This document shows, one piece after another, positions 7,599 through 16,301 of a DNA stretch of 22,481 nucleotides. The stretch spans positions 1 to 22,481 of the forward strand of contig JAAGZO010000685.1 in the NCBI GenBank assembly GCA_024206195.1. The letters run 5' to 3'. The position numbers and the translations under genes were made by a program. The stretch's first letter is position 1, and each line of letters starts with the position of its first letter. The notes below the pieces were generated by a model, which was given only the letters and a program-made list of their open reading frames with translations, did no database searches and was not told where the DNA came from. This DNA is from a bacterium (GTDB lineage Archaea > Nanoarchaeota > Nanoarchaeia > Woesearchaeales > UBA10216).

Positions 7599-10500
7599 GG
7601 CACTATTTAAGACTGGCAATCATGCTTCTGGTATTAACAATACCTTTAAACGTAAACGGTTATCAATCAGGATATCTTCGGCAGTCCGCAACCATCTCCG
7701 GTAGGATAACAGACAGTGGAACCGGAGAACCTTTATATCTCGCAAATGTGTATCTTTCCAATACTACAAAAGGCAATGCTTCAAACCGGGAAGGGGAATA
7801 TGCTATATTTAATATCCCATTCGGTAACTACAAACTCATTGTATCCTATGTTGGACATAAACCTTTTGAGAAGATAATCAGGATTGACGATAATAAAGTT
7901 TATGAATTCGATTTCACACTTGAACCTACTATCCAGAGAATGAGCGAGGTAACAGTTAAAGGTGAATACCCCAAAGACTGGAAGAAACATTACAAGATTT
8001 TCAAAAGAGAATTCCTTGGTTTTTCATGGAATGCCGAGGAATGTGAGATACTCAATCCACTGATGATAGGATTCCGATATGATAAAAGGGAGGAAAAACT
8101 CTTTGCTTATGCTGATGATATTATCGAAGTTGAGAACAGGGCGCTTGGTTATAAACTGAATATACTCCTGAAGGACTTTTCCTACACCGAAGAAGAATGC
8201 GTAGTAAAGTTTTACCCTCATTTTGAAGAAATGACACCCGAAGATGAAAATCAGAAAAAGAAATGGACAGAGAACAAGGAAAAAGCTTATAATGGTTCAC
8301 TGAATCATTTTATCTATGCGACACTTTCGAAAAGATTTCATCGGGAGAAATTCGAACTTTTTAAAATGCGTGTAAATAAGAAGCCAAAGAGAATTCCTGC
8401 TGACTCACTAATATCACTGAAAGGTCATCCTTGGGAAATCGATATAAGGTTTGATGGCAATATTGTAGTATTATATAACGGAGAGAGTGAAGAAAACGGC
8501 TACAGGAAATGGGTATATGATAAACAGAACCTGGAAATATTCGATAAGGCTTATTTAAAGGGAATGGAATTTCAAAAAACCATTCTTAAGTTAGATAAAG
8601 ACAGGATTTCCGTACACAAAGACGGTTATACTTATGATGCATCAGGTATAAAAAGGTATGGTCATATGGCATATGAAAGAATCGCTGAATTCCTTCCTAG
8701 AGATTACAAGATTCTGCCAAGAGATAAACTTAAATTTAAAGATAAGTATCTTAAGACAGACAGAGAGAATCAAACGTTAGAGGAAAACACCTTTAAAAAT
8801 ATCAATGATCCTACTACCGCGACCTATCTCGATTCAATCTATCAGAGGGGTATGAAATACAAGAATTCCGGCAATTACAAGCTGGCTGCCAATATATGGC
8901 TTCACGGCAGGAATGAGATGATACTGGACGGGGAAACAGACTTCAGGGTCGGGATCGCATTAATCGAGACCGTTACTGAACATGAATTAACACTTCTCTA
9001 CGAACACGGAAGCCGGATATATCTCGAGAGCCTGACCGGGGAGAACTTCCTGAAGCATCCGGATGCATTCCGTCTGGAGGTTGAGAGGATACGTCCCCTT
9101 CTCATGGCTCATAACAGGAAAAGAGAATATAACAAATGGCTGTCTCTCATTGATAATAACGATCCTGCGATCGCAGCTAGGATCAGATCATACTGGATTG
9201 ACAAGGACCCTACACCTGCGACTGAAGATAACGAACGCCTGATCGAACACTGGGAGAGGATCGCATACTGCCGGAAAAATTTCACCAAAAACGACAATAC
9301 GGTTTACGGCACAGACGACCGGGCACTGATCTATATGAAATACGGCGAGCCCGATCTCAAGAGGGAAGGAATCATGCCGGGACTGCCCGGGTCACACAAA
9401 CCGAGAAGGCCATTGGCAGTGGGCAGGACACCGCGGGTCACAGCTAATATCAAAAAGGATTACATTTTTGACTGGAGGCCCGAATACCAGATATGGATAT
9501 ATGATCGAATAAACGAAAATCCGGACGATCATTTGGTCTATGTTTTCGGTCCCAAAAACAGTAAAGGGCCATTCGGTCTTAGGAACGGAGTTGAAGAATT
9601 ATTGGATGATGCTGCTTTCAGGGAAATAGAAAACTCAACTTATATTGTTCCGGGATTAAATCTTATTATGTCTTATTATCTGCATCTCCGTCCAATAGAC
9701 TCTCATTTCGGCGAACGCTTCTCAATGTGGAAAATTGCTATGGACGGATTAACTCCGGGTAAATCTGCCCGATGGAGAATTATAGACCAAAAAGAGAAAC
9801 ATGTACGTGAAGACCGGAACGATCCGAGGAAAGTATATGCGCCGAAGGATAAATCGGTCTATGAAGACATAATCAATCCGATCAGGATGATAACCACACA
9901 GACACGAATACTCGACAACAGCAACGAGCCGGCTATATCTATTATGTCACTCTCTTACCCTTCGAGAACTGCTTTCGATTACGACCTCGAGCACACTCTG
10001 ATCGTCCGCGATAATCATTATGACGAAGTAGACAGGTATACTCACTCACCCGATACAAAATTCGACAATGTCTCTGTATTCAATATAGCCCACAAGGACA
10101 GTTCGTTATACTATACAATCGCATCCGAGGCGATAGAAGATTTCCCTCATGACAGCTTGAGAACTTATCATATCGGCAAAACGAAGCTTGAAAAGAAAAA
10201 ACCTCTCGATCCTGATCCGGAAAAGCTCGAGCTAAGCGATATCGTCACAGGGATACAGTTCCCAGACAGTGTCGATAAAGAACTTTTCCCCTTCCCCCTG
10301 CTGCCTTCGGAAAGGATCGTTAAGGGCGATCCGATGCTGGTCTATATAGAGATGTATCATCTTTTTCTGGGACCAGACGAGAAGTCACATTACGAGATAA
10401 AATACCAGATAGAGAGAAAGAGAAAGACCGGTTGGCTGTACCGTGTGCCTGAATACAGGAAGATCGGCGATACTGTTGCCCGGTCGTTCATTTACGAAGG

Positions 10501-10657
10501 AAAAGGCAGGACAGCTAAGGAAGCAGTGAGTATGGATATTTCTGGATTAAGGGAAGGTGAATACCTGTTTACTATCGAAGTTAAAGATATAGTCTCCGGT
10601 GGATTAAAGTCAAGGGATGGGGAATTCGAGATTTTTATTCAGAAAGAGAAGAAATGA
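7595..10657 (+). CDS. Carboxypeptidase-like regulatory domain and GWxTD domain protein
   Basis: This is a 1020-residue exported protein. A signal peptide covers residues 1 to about 22 (LAIMLLVLTIPLNVNG). A carboxypeptidase-like regulatory domain lies at about 33-110 (ISGRITDSGTGEPLYLANVY). The domain at about 118-245 is shared with the upstream gene (EILNP, ALGYKLN, KAYNGSL). A GWxTD-family region lies at about 490-700, with SYWIDKDPTP, YGTDDR at Y571-R576 and IYMKYGEPD. A beta-sandwich-like C-terminus (about 900-1015) ends it. In most members the motif reads GWxTDRG; here the Trp is missing. GWxTD proteins occur mainly in FCB bacteria and Acidobacteria and have no established function. The coupling to the STN gene suggests that the two proteins act together in the envelope. 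Confidence 0.85.
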   Translation: MRHYLRLAIMLLVLTIPLNVNGYQSGYLRQSATISGRITDSGTGEPLYLANVYLSNTTKGNASNREGEYAIFNIPFGNYKLIVSYVGHKPFEKIIRIDDNKVYEFDFTLEPTIQRMSEVTVKGEYPKDWKKHYKIFKREFLGFSWNAEECEILNPLMIGFRYDKREEKLFAYADDIIEVENRALGYKLNILLKDFSYTEEECVVKFYPHFEEMTPEDENQKKKWTENKEKAYNGSLNHFIYATLSKRFHREKFELFKMRVNKKPKRIPADSLISLKGHPWEIDIRFDGNIVVLYNGESEENGYRKWVYDKQNLEIFDKAYLKGMEFQKTILKLDKDRISVHKDGYTYDASGIKRYGHMAYERIAEFLPRDYKILPRDKLKFKDKYLKTDRENQTLEENTFKNINDPTTATYLDSIYQRGMKYKNSGNYKLAANIWLHGRNEMILDGETDFRVGIALIETVTEHELTLLYEHGSRIYLESLTGENFLKHPDAFRLEVERIRPLLMAHNRKREYNKWLSLIDNNDPAIAARIRSYWIDKDPTPATEDNERLIEHWERIAYCRKNFTKNDNTVYGTDDRALIYMKYGEPDLKREGIMPGLPGSHKPRRPLAVGRTPRVTANIKKDYIFDWRPEYQIWIYDRINENPDDHLVYVFGPKNSKGPFGLRNGVEELLDDAAFREIENSTYIVPGLNLIMSYYLHLRPIDSHFGERFSMWKIAMDGLTPGKSARWRIIDQKEKHVREDRNDPRKVYAPKDKSVYEDIINPIRMITTQTRILDNSNEPAISIMSLSYPSRTAFDYDLEHTLIVRDNHYDEVDRYTHSPDTKFDNVSVFNIAHKDSSLYYTIASEAIEDFPHDSLRTYHIGKTKLEKKKPLDPDPEKLELSDIVTGIQFPDSVDKELFPFPLLPSERIVKGDPMLVYIEMYHLFLGPDEKSHYEIKYQIERKRKTGWLYRVPEYRKIGDTVARSFIYEGKGRTAKEAVSMDISGLREGEYLFTIEVKDIVSGGLKSRDGEFEIFIQKEKK

Positions 10658-10818
10658 TTTAGAACCTCTGTATCACTTTGGTTCTAAAGCCTTTCGGGCA
10701 GAATATGGTAAAAGAGTCGCAAGACAAACCCAAGACTATTGCTTAATTCTTGTCAATTGTATCCGACTTGTTCTGACGATGTACAGCTTTTTTTCTAAAC
10801 TAAATTTGAGAGGTATTT

Positions 10819-11946
10819 ATGATACTGAAACCTGGCAAACGTTTCCTTATTGGTTTTCTTGTAGTTATTTTTTGCATTAACTGCAGCAGTGATGACAATC
10901 CATCAGAAAATATTATTGTAAATGAATCTCCGGGATTCAACAGCTCGAATTCATATATAGAACTGGAAAGAATATATACAATTCCGACTATTTCTAGCAA
11001 CTATGAAATCCTATTCGTGAATAGTCTGGCTTCCGATAAAGATCAGAATTTATATATTTTAGGTCAAAATGAGAGTGAAATAAAAGTCTTCACAAAAGAA
11101 GGAAATTATTTAGAAACTCTCGGCGGTCCCGGCAGAGGACCGGATGAATTGGCTTATCCAGTCAATATGACATCAAGCAGAGATAAATTATTTGTTATAC
11201 AAGGCAATTCGATGATGAAAATCCTTGACTTCAACGGCAAGTATATCGAAGAAATTTTTATTAAACGTATAAATACTGCTGATTTTTTCTTAAGAAATTC
11301 TAATTTATTCATGATAGAGTATAATAGTCAAGAGCAGACTCTTGCTAACAATGAAAAAAAATCCATACGGACATTTTACTTATATAAATATTCGGAAGAT
11401 CTGAAAGATAAGGTAGACTTGTTTAGCACTTCAGAAACGGCTCCGGGATTTATGCCTTCCACAGTATTAACCGTAGACAGTAAAGGCAATTTCTATTTTC
11501 CGGAGAATACCGACTCTTATTCGATTGTAAAATATAATGTGGACGGTAACAAAGTGTTTTCATTCAACAGGGAATATAAGCGTGAACCTTATTCCGATGA
11601 AGCGAAAACCTTTTATAATAATAAATATAGAAAATCAATAGAATCCGGAAAACGAGAAAAATTATCGGGTAATCCGCCTATCCTCAGGCAATTCTTAGTG
11701 GATTCGCATGACAATTTATGGGTGTTTTCCGGTGAGATGAGTCATGAATCTAACTTTGCAAAAACGGAAAACACAATTGATATATTTGACAGTAAGGGCA
11801 AATGGCTGTACAATTTCAAATTTCCCGATCCCTCAAATAGCTGGTATATATTTAACGACCGGCTTTACACCGTTACACCCGTAAATGAAGTAAACGAGCA
11901 GCAGCATATTCATGCATATGAAATCATGTACAATACAGATAGATAA
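10819..11946 (+). CDS. Six-bladed beta-propeller lipoprotein
   Basis: This 375-residue protein begins with a lipoprotein signal peptide (RFLIGFLVVIFCINC) with the likely lipidated Cys at position 22; the Asn at -1 is unusual but tolerable. The mature part shows repeated propeller-blade motifs: DKDQNLYILG, VFTKEGNYLETLG, the GGPGRGPDELAYP turn typical of Bacteroidota six-bladed (NHL/BF3164-like) propellers, DSKGNFYFPE and DSHDNLWVFS. It is probably anchored to a membrane. AGAGG lies 5 bases before the ATG. It follows the GWxTD gene by 160 bp on the same strand, so it may be cotranscribed or have its own promoter. The ligand is unknown. Confidence 0.85.
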   Translation: MILKPGKRFLIGFLVVIFCINCSSDDNPSENIIVNESPGFNSSNSYIELERIYTIPTISSNYEILFVNSLASDKDQNLYILGQNESEIKVFTKEGNYLETLGGPGRGPDELAYPVNMTSSRDKLFVIQGNSMMKILDFNGKYIEEIFIKRINTADFFLRNSNLFMIEYNSQEQTLANNEKKSIRTFYLYKYSEDLKDKVDLFSTSETAPGFMPSTVLTVDSKGNFYFPENTDSYSIVKYNVDGNKVFSFNREYKREPYSDEAKTFYNNKYRKSIESGKREKLSGNPPILRQFLVDSHDNLWVFSGEMSHESNFAKTENTIDIFDSKGKWLYNFKFPDPSNSWYIFNDRLYTVTPVNEVNEQQHIHAYEIMYNTDR

Positions 11947-12089
11947 TTGATTAACTGCATGACTTAGAAAACCATTTTTTTGAAAACTGGATCCCCGCTT
12001 TCGCCTCTTAATGAAAGTGGCAGTCAGAGAATGAAAGGGTGAGAACAGGAACCAAAGAAACAGATTCTGAAGAGGGATCTATCCCAATG

Positions 12090-12305
12090 TCAAGAATGGG
12101 TAGTGGAGAGAATTGGTTTGGCTCCTTTAGCTTCCTCCTCTTTTACTCTGAAGAACTTCCCCTTTCTACTCTTAGGCTGGGCAGCTGCAGATGATGCACC
12201 TGCGTAGGCTTCTGACATCTCGGGATGGAAGACCACGTTTTCGAAGTCTTCTTGTTCGGGGGTGCTGTTTTGGTTGAAGAACTTCTTTTTTTGTAGTTTG
12301 TGCAT
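12090..12305 (-). CDS. Small charged hypothetical protein
   Basis: This 71-residue protein has no recognisable domain. It is rich in Lys, Glu and Ala (MHKLQKKKFF start, AYAGASSAAAQ in the middle, KSRKGKFFRVKEEEAKGAK near the end) and is probably soluble and partly disordered. It is credible as a gene because an AAAGGAG ribosome site lies a few bases before its ATG and because it lies in line with the minus-strand primase cluster. A strong hairpin separates it from the 109-aa gene upstream, so it may be transcribed separately. Function unknown. Confidence 0.5.
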   Translation of the reverse strand: MHKLQKKKFFNQNSTPEQEDFENVVFHPEMSEAYAGASSAAAQPKSRKGKFFRVKEEEAKGAKPILSTTHS

Positions 12306-12403
12306 AGTATTTCTCCTTTTCTTGTACTGTATTTATAGTTTTCGAAGGCTACACGGCGACTTTCAGAACTTTCCAGACTGTAGTCTTGCCGGATACCCCC
12401 GGA

Positions 12404-12435
12404 AGGGGAAGGGTAGTGTTAACCTACCCGCCCCT
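12404..12435. terminator. Strong hairpin between the 109-aa and 71-aa genes
   Basis: GGGTAG (12411-12416) pairs with CTACCC (12424-12429) over a 7-base loop. The stem continues as AGGGG/CCCCT (12404-12408 with 12431-12435) beyond a small internal bulge. It has no long T-run on either strand, so it may be a processing or regulatory hairpin and not a classical terminator. Confidence 0.5.
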
Positions 12436-12456
12436 CGAGGAGGTGATCAACAAGCC

Positions 12457-12786
12457 TTAATAGGATCTTGCTTTAAATGTCAATGTCCAACCTCTATAAA
12501 GCCTAGGCCTATTTCTGCCTATAATTTCATCAGTGTCTTGTAATACTACTAAGCAGGATATTCCGGGGACTTCTTTAATATAAAGTTTTCCTTCAGCCAA
12601 TAGCCCTGCTAAGGCTATAACAGCATCTTGAGAAACGTCGGCCCAATAAGGGATCTTATAATTTGGAATGTAAAGAATCTGATCTCCTGTGAAACCTTTG
12701 ACATTATCCTCAAGATCAACGATTGTTGATTCGGGATGCTTTTTAATGAAATTGTAAATTTTTGATGCTAGTTTTTCTACGTTCAT
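12457..12786 (-). CDS. Small winged-helix-like hypothetical protein of the primase cluster
   Basis: This 109-residue protein has an N-terminal helical region (VEKLASKIYNFIKKHPESTI) and a segment WADVSQDAVIALAGLLAEGKLYIKEV. That segment reads like the recognition helix and wing of a winged-helix fold. I do not recognise a named family. It lies downstream of the primase gene on the same strand, separated by 172 bp that contain a 17-bp inverted repeat and CTACA boxes, so it may bind those sites; that is inference. No clear ribosome site precedes the ATG. Confidence 0.6.
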   Translation of the reverse strand: MNVEKLASKIYNFIKKHPESTIVDLEDNVKGFTGDQILYIPNYKIPYWADVSQDAVIALAGLLAEGKLYIKEVPGISCLVVLQDTDEIIGRNRPRLYRGWTLTFKARSY

Positions 12787-12817
12787 GATGTTTATTGATT
12801 AATATTTAAAACATTAC

Positions 12818-12953
12818 TTTTGTAGGTATTGTAGTTGATTTCATAGTATATAAAAAGTAAAAATGAGATGTATAATTATATATATATATGTATGTATTTA
12901 CAGGACCCATTATTCACCTACATATCTACAAAACACCTACAATACCTACAAAA
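12818..12953. repeat. 17-bp perfect inverted repeat with CTACA boxes around an AT-rich core
   Basis: TTTTGTAGGTATTGTAG (12818-12834) is exactly inverted at 12937-12953. Four CTACA boxes begin at 12918, 12926, 12937 and 12946, with steps of 8, 11 and 9 bp. The core between the arms is very AT-rich and includes a long TA alternation near 12875-12890. It lies between the primase gene and the 109-aa gene. It could be a replication origin of the element or an operator/promoter for the 109-aa gene. Confidence 0.65.
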
Positions 12954-12958
12954 CTCAA

Positions 12959-15235
12959 TTAATTATTATTAATGATTTTAGGATTAACCTCAAAGACTGT
13001 TGCCTTTGGTCTACCCATACTTTTGTTTTCTTTTTCCGTTTGTCGTATATAACCATGTTCAATAAGCACTTCGAGTCCGGGAAGGACGTCCTTTATCGAC
13101 TTAAATGCATTTTTGTTCTGTTGTACCTCTCTTGCATTAAACCTCCCCGGATTATGGGTCTTGATGTACTCGAGTATCTTCCTTGCCGATTCAACTGCCG
13201 GATCTTCCTTCATGTTTATGAAAACAGACTTAGCATGCTTCAGATAATAATTACCGATCATAATTGCGTAACAGACTGTACCAGCGTTAATGCTTTCCAT
13301 TATTTCTTTATAACCATGTTTGGCTATATGCAGCAGACCCGCTATACGAGCTACAGCTCCCGGTAATTTACTCCCCCAGCTTTTCATGTCATGAAGAGCG
13401 CCATTAGAACCTAACTGTTTTTCAACTTCATTATAAAAGTGATCCCAGAACAGCTGTGCTTTGGTATTCAGTTTTAGGTCACTTGGACTGTCAGTCAATA
13501 ACGACTTGGCTAAGTCCATAATATGATCTTCATATTCTTTAATTAGATCCTCTGATATTACTTCCCTTTGTCTTTTTCTACTCCCTGCCTGAGGATTGGT
13601 CTGGCAGTATAAAAATCGCGCTAATAATCCACGGCCTTCAAAGGCTTTATTAGATCCGATTTCTTGAATAACATCCGGCTGTACTGCTAATCCGATAGTT
13701 ATAGCCGGTGAGTCCAAGTGTATTGTGTCCCTGGTCACTCTTTTAAAGCTGCAGGGATCTCCACAGTGCCCTTTTAAGTAAAGGTCAATATTAAAACCCT
13801 TCTCGTTATACAACCCGGCCATTACTCTGAATATACCTCCTTCTGCCGAGATAATAGCTAAGCGCTCATTGTTTTGCTTTAAGGCTATCCCCAGTGCTTC
13901 GGAGGTGATGTCATCTACTATAAATTCAGGCGTTGTGAGAGTTTCGTTATCTCTTACAAAGAACGCTTCTTGATTTAGCTCTTCACTAGTCTCCTCGTAT
14001 TCGTCACCCTGCTCTAAGTTGCTAAGTTTTTTGCGTAACACCTTAATTCTGTCTTTAGAGAGTTTAACAGAATTTGAGGCGCTGATAATATGATCCAGGC
14101 TCTCTTCCTGCTTTTCCGTCTGATACTTAAATAGTGGCTTTGTGAGAACGCTCATAGTACTCGATTTTCTTTCTCCGGAGTCAGCAATGGAGCATATATA
14201 AAGGTTTAGAGGCTCCTTATGAGTTTCTAAATCTACATTAGCCTTCTTAGATAAACACGATGCTAATACTGACATATAAATACTTGCCGCTAAACCAATA
14301 TCGATTTGGTTAACTTCAGCAACCTTCTCAACCATTTTCCTTCCTGTTTCAGGTAACGCTTCAATAGGAAATTGAGGAAGGTCATTGCTTCTGTCTAGCG
14401 GTATGATCTTTGGCCAGGCTTCCTGTTCGTTTAAATGCTTATTTACAATACTTCTGACAGTAGTTTCCAATTCCAACTCGGATAAAGGTGGCTTATTTAA
14501 CCTGTTCCACATCTCTACTACATGGAAAGTAAACTCTGGATCGTTTGTCTTGTTTAGGAAGAACCCAGCGATACGGGTACATGCGGAATTTCGCCCTCCT
14601 TCGGAAACGCCTTCAAATAAGTCCTGCACAGGAGTTTTAATATCTCTTAGGTTATATGTTTTACGGTCAGAAGTCCCTTGATCAGGATCCGTGTAGCCCT
14701 TTACAGCATACTTTAAGATTTCTGCAGGTAGCTCAGCGAAAGGGATGTCATCGACTTTCCATTCATACTGTATACCGCTTTCATGTAAACTCGGTGGTGC
14801 TACTGCGTATCCGCCTTCTCCTCGGAAGTCAATTCCGGGCAGAGGAACATTTTCTTTATTAAAACATCTGGCGCCTTCTTTATGCTTGTAATAAAGGTGA
14901 TAGCCTTTGCTAGTTTGTACTATTGGTGTTTTCGGGAATACTTTTGTTTTTACATACTCAATAGCATCTTTGTTATCGAGATCAACAACGTTAACTCCAG
15001 AGGCATGGCCTGTTACTATACCGATGTTATAGTTTTTACCGTTACCGAACCATTCAGTCAGTTCCTCCTGGGTAGGCAATTCTGTTTGGTACTTCTTCCA
15101 TTTTTCAATTGCCGGTGTTTTCCCATTCGGCTTTAATGGTATAACTGAAAAACCCTGATCCAGATAATATCTGGCATAGTCAATTGTTGTGCCTTTCTTG
15201 GGCACTCCTTTCATATTTTTATTTATATTTTCCAT
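12959..15235 (-). CDS. PrimPol / PriCT / DUF3987 primase-helicase-like protein
   Basis: This 758-residue protein is a replication protein of mobile elements. Residues about 18-178 form an archaeo-eukaryotic-type primase-polymerase domain: metal-binding DLD at D85/D87, the GYH motif with H113, and GIDFRGEGGYAVAPPS with D136. Residues about 205-265 match the PriCT primase C-terminal domain. Residues about 290-640 are DUF3987, with the P-loop-like ADSGERKSST at 351-360 in place of a standard GKT/S loop. The C-terminus (about 690-745) looks like a winged helix. Such proteins prime and unwind the element's DNA. It follows a DUF5659 gene by 16 bp, a common partner. The ATG at 15235 has no clear ribosome site; Met8 is an alternative start. 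Confidence 0.9.
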   Translation of the reverse strand: MENINKNMKGVPKKGTTIDYARYYLDQGFSVIPLKPNGKTPAIEKWKKYQTELPTQEELTEWFGNGKNYNIGIVTGHASGVNVVDLDNKDAIEYVKTKVFPKTPIVQTSKGYHLYYKHKEGARCFNKENVPLPGIDFRGEGGYAVAPPSLHESGIQYEWKVDDIPFAELPAEILKYAVKGYTDPDQGTSDRKTYNLRDIKTPVQDLFEGVSEGGRNSACTRIAGFFLNKTNDPEFTFHVVEMWNRLNKPPLSELELETTVRSIVNKHLNEQEAWPKIIPLDRSNDLPQFPIEALPETGRKMVEKVAEVNQIDIGLAASIYMSVLASCLSKKANVDLETHKEPLNLYICSIADSGERKSSTMSVLTKPLFKYQTEKQEESLDHIISASNSVKLSKDRIKVLRKKLSNLEQGDEYEETSEELNQEAFFVRDNETLTTPEFIVDDITSEALGIALKQNNERLAIISAEGGIFRVMAGLYNEKGFNIDLYLKGHCGDPCSFKRVTRDTIHLDSPAITIGLAVQPDVIQEIGSNKAFEGRGLLARFLYCQTNPQAGSRKRQREVISEDLIKEYEDHIMDLAKSLLTDSPSDLKLNTKAQLFWDHFYNEVEKQLGSNGALHDMKSWGSKLPGAVARIAGLLHIAKHGYKEIMESINAGTVCYAIMIGNYYLKHAKSVFINMKEDPAVESARKILEYIKTHNPGRFNAREVQQNKNAFKSIKDVLPGLEVLIEHGYIRQTEKENKSMGRPKATVFEVNPKIINNN

Positions 15236-15251
15236 TATATAAAGTGGTTAA

Positions 15252-15470
15252 TTATGAATAAATTATCTGTTTAACGGCTTTAATCCCTGACTGAAACTTA
15301 AAAGGCGATAAAGATAACTTGTCGTGGAAGTAATCCTGGACTGACCTTTTGAGCCTGTCTGTTTCCTCAAAGTAGAAATTAACGACATTGCCGTTTCGTT
15401 CGTGCTTCTCGATGGTATACCCTAATAAAAAGAGGGTAACCGTGAGGTAAAAATTGCTAGTTACATACAT
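15252..15470 (-). CDS. DUF5659-family small protein
   Basis: This 72-residue protein matches the pattern of the DUF5659 family: an aromatic N-terminus (SNFYLTVTLFLLGY), a central strand VNFYFEETDRLKRSV, the DYFHDKLSLSPFKF segment and a C-terminal amphipathic helix (IKAVKQIIYS). The family is typically encoded next to primases on plasmids and integrative elements, and its role is not established. GGAGG lies 8 bases before the ATG. Only 16 bp separate it from the primase start, so it leads the operon. Confidence 0.8.
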   Translation of the reverse strand: MYVTSNFYLTVTLFLLGYTIEKHERNGNVVNFYFEETDRLKRSVQDYFHDKLSLSPFKFQSGIKAVKQIIYS

Positions 15471-15840
15471 AAATGTAGCCTCCAGACTTTGGTTTTATAT
15501 TAGATATTGAGAGAATAAAAGGTAGCTTGATGTGAGTTCTTAGAAGTGAGTTCTACCTGTTTATTCGTATTTTTATATTTGCCATTAAAAGTAATGGCGT
15601 TGTCTGGTTGCCTTGAATTGTTGTAGGTTGAATCGTTGTAGGTTTGTCTGGGGATGGATAGTTCAATAATACTTATATCTCTAATATACTTGCATAATCA
15701 TGTTTCCGCAAGCGATTACTTTGCTTGTTGTCGTTATTCAGAGATGAAGTTGTGAAGTTGTCTGGCAGGTGTTACAAAAGTGCTTATACTTTAATATAAC
15801 CATAGATCGCCCAAAAAGCAAATTTCACCCTAATGTTTTA
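15471..15840. promoter_or_regulatory. Repeat-rich leader upstream of the primase operon
   Basis: No gene is visible. It contains GTGAGTTCT at 15532 and 15546 (14-bp step), TTGTAGGTT at 15621 and 15636 (15-bp step), and GTTGTCTGG at 15599 and 15757 with a one-mismatch copy at 15643. The position upstream of the DUF5659 start suggests operators or an origin. The TTGTAGG word recurs at the far end of the operon. Confidence 0.5.
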
Positions 15841-16158
15841 TTAAGAATTACTGATAATTGATAATTTTCTGAGCTTTCTTTCCGTCAGATTTTCTCTAAA
15901 TGTGGATGAGAGCACACAAAAAGTAAGATCCGGGATGCTCAACACATTCAATACCTGCGTAACTCTTGCTCTTGACAAGCCCAGCTTCCGAGCGAGTTCT
16001 GCCTGGTTCGATACTTCACCCGAGCCGATCATTCGCCGATACTCCAGAGCAATATCCAGAATGAACGGCTTGGATTTTCGAACCTCGTATAGTCGCAGCT
16101 CCCGCATGGATGGCTTCTTTCCAGGAGTCAAATCAGCCGGTTTTTGCCTGAAAATCAT
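15841..16158 (-). CDS. ParB-like helix-turn-helix protein
   Basis: This protein of about 105 residues has a clear helix-turn-helix of the ParB/KorB type: NQAELARKLGLSRARVTQVL in the middle, preceded by the helix IALEYRRMIGSGEV. The tail contains LTERKLRKL, which is common after this motif in element-encoded proteins. ParB nuclease or partner-binding domains are absent, so it is only the DNA-binding part. Such short proteins are often found next to serine recombinases in mobile elements, but no recombinase of that class is seen here. The ATG at 16158 is preferred over a TTG at 16194 because an AGG-containing site lies upstream of it. Confidence 0.7.
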   Translation of the reverse strand: MIFRQKPADLTPGKKPSMRELRLYEVRKSKPFILDIALEYRRMIGSGEVSNQAELARKLGLSRARVTQVLNVLSIPDLTFCVLSSTFRENLTERKLRKLSIISNS

Positions 16159-16221
16159 GATCTGATGCCTGTCTTGAAATGCTATAAAGTACAAATATTT
16201 AGCAACATAGAAGGAATTAAA

Positions 16222-16252
16222 GTGGTTCGTCTCGAGTCCAGTACGGGGAGCA
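16222..16252 (+). other. tRNA T-arm-like leader of a GIY-YIG element
   Basis: The stretch reads GTGGTTCG, a short insertion, then CGAGTCC and GTACGGGGAGCA, which resembles the 3' end of a tRNA (T-arm plus acceptor strand). A 5' acceptor partner is not present, so this is not a functional tRNA. Short tRNA-like tails of this type commonly precede GIY-YIG frames in Bacteroidota genomes, as far as I recall. Confidence 0.35.
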
Positions 16253-16254
16253 AG

Positions 16255-16284
16255 AAGGTCGGTTCAATAGAAGCGGCCTTTTTT
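16255..16284 (+). terminator. Rho-independent terminator before the GIY-YIG frame
   Basis: AAGGTCG (16255-16261) pairs with CGGCCTT (16274-16280), with one G-U pair. The stem continues as TTC/GAA after a G-G mismatch, with an AATA loop. It is followed by TTTT. Confidence 0.65.
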
Positions 16285-16301
16285 CATTTCAGGATTATAC
16301 T

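Noticed and set aside
10617..10880. A plus-strand frame bridging the GWxTD and lipoprotein genes.
   Set aside because: It overlaps both genes in another frame and has no recognisable content.
12863..13366. A 167-codon plus-strand frame overlapping the primase 3' end.
   Set aside because: It lies mostly opposite the primase coding sequence and begins in TA-repeat DNA; the translation shows no domain.
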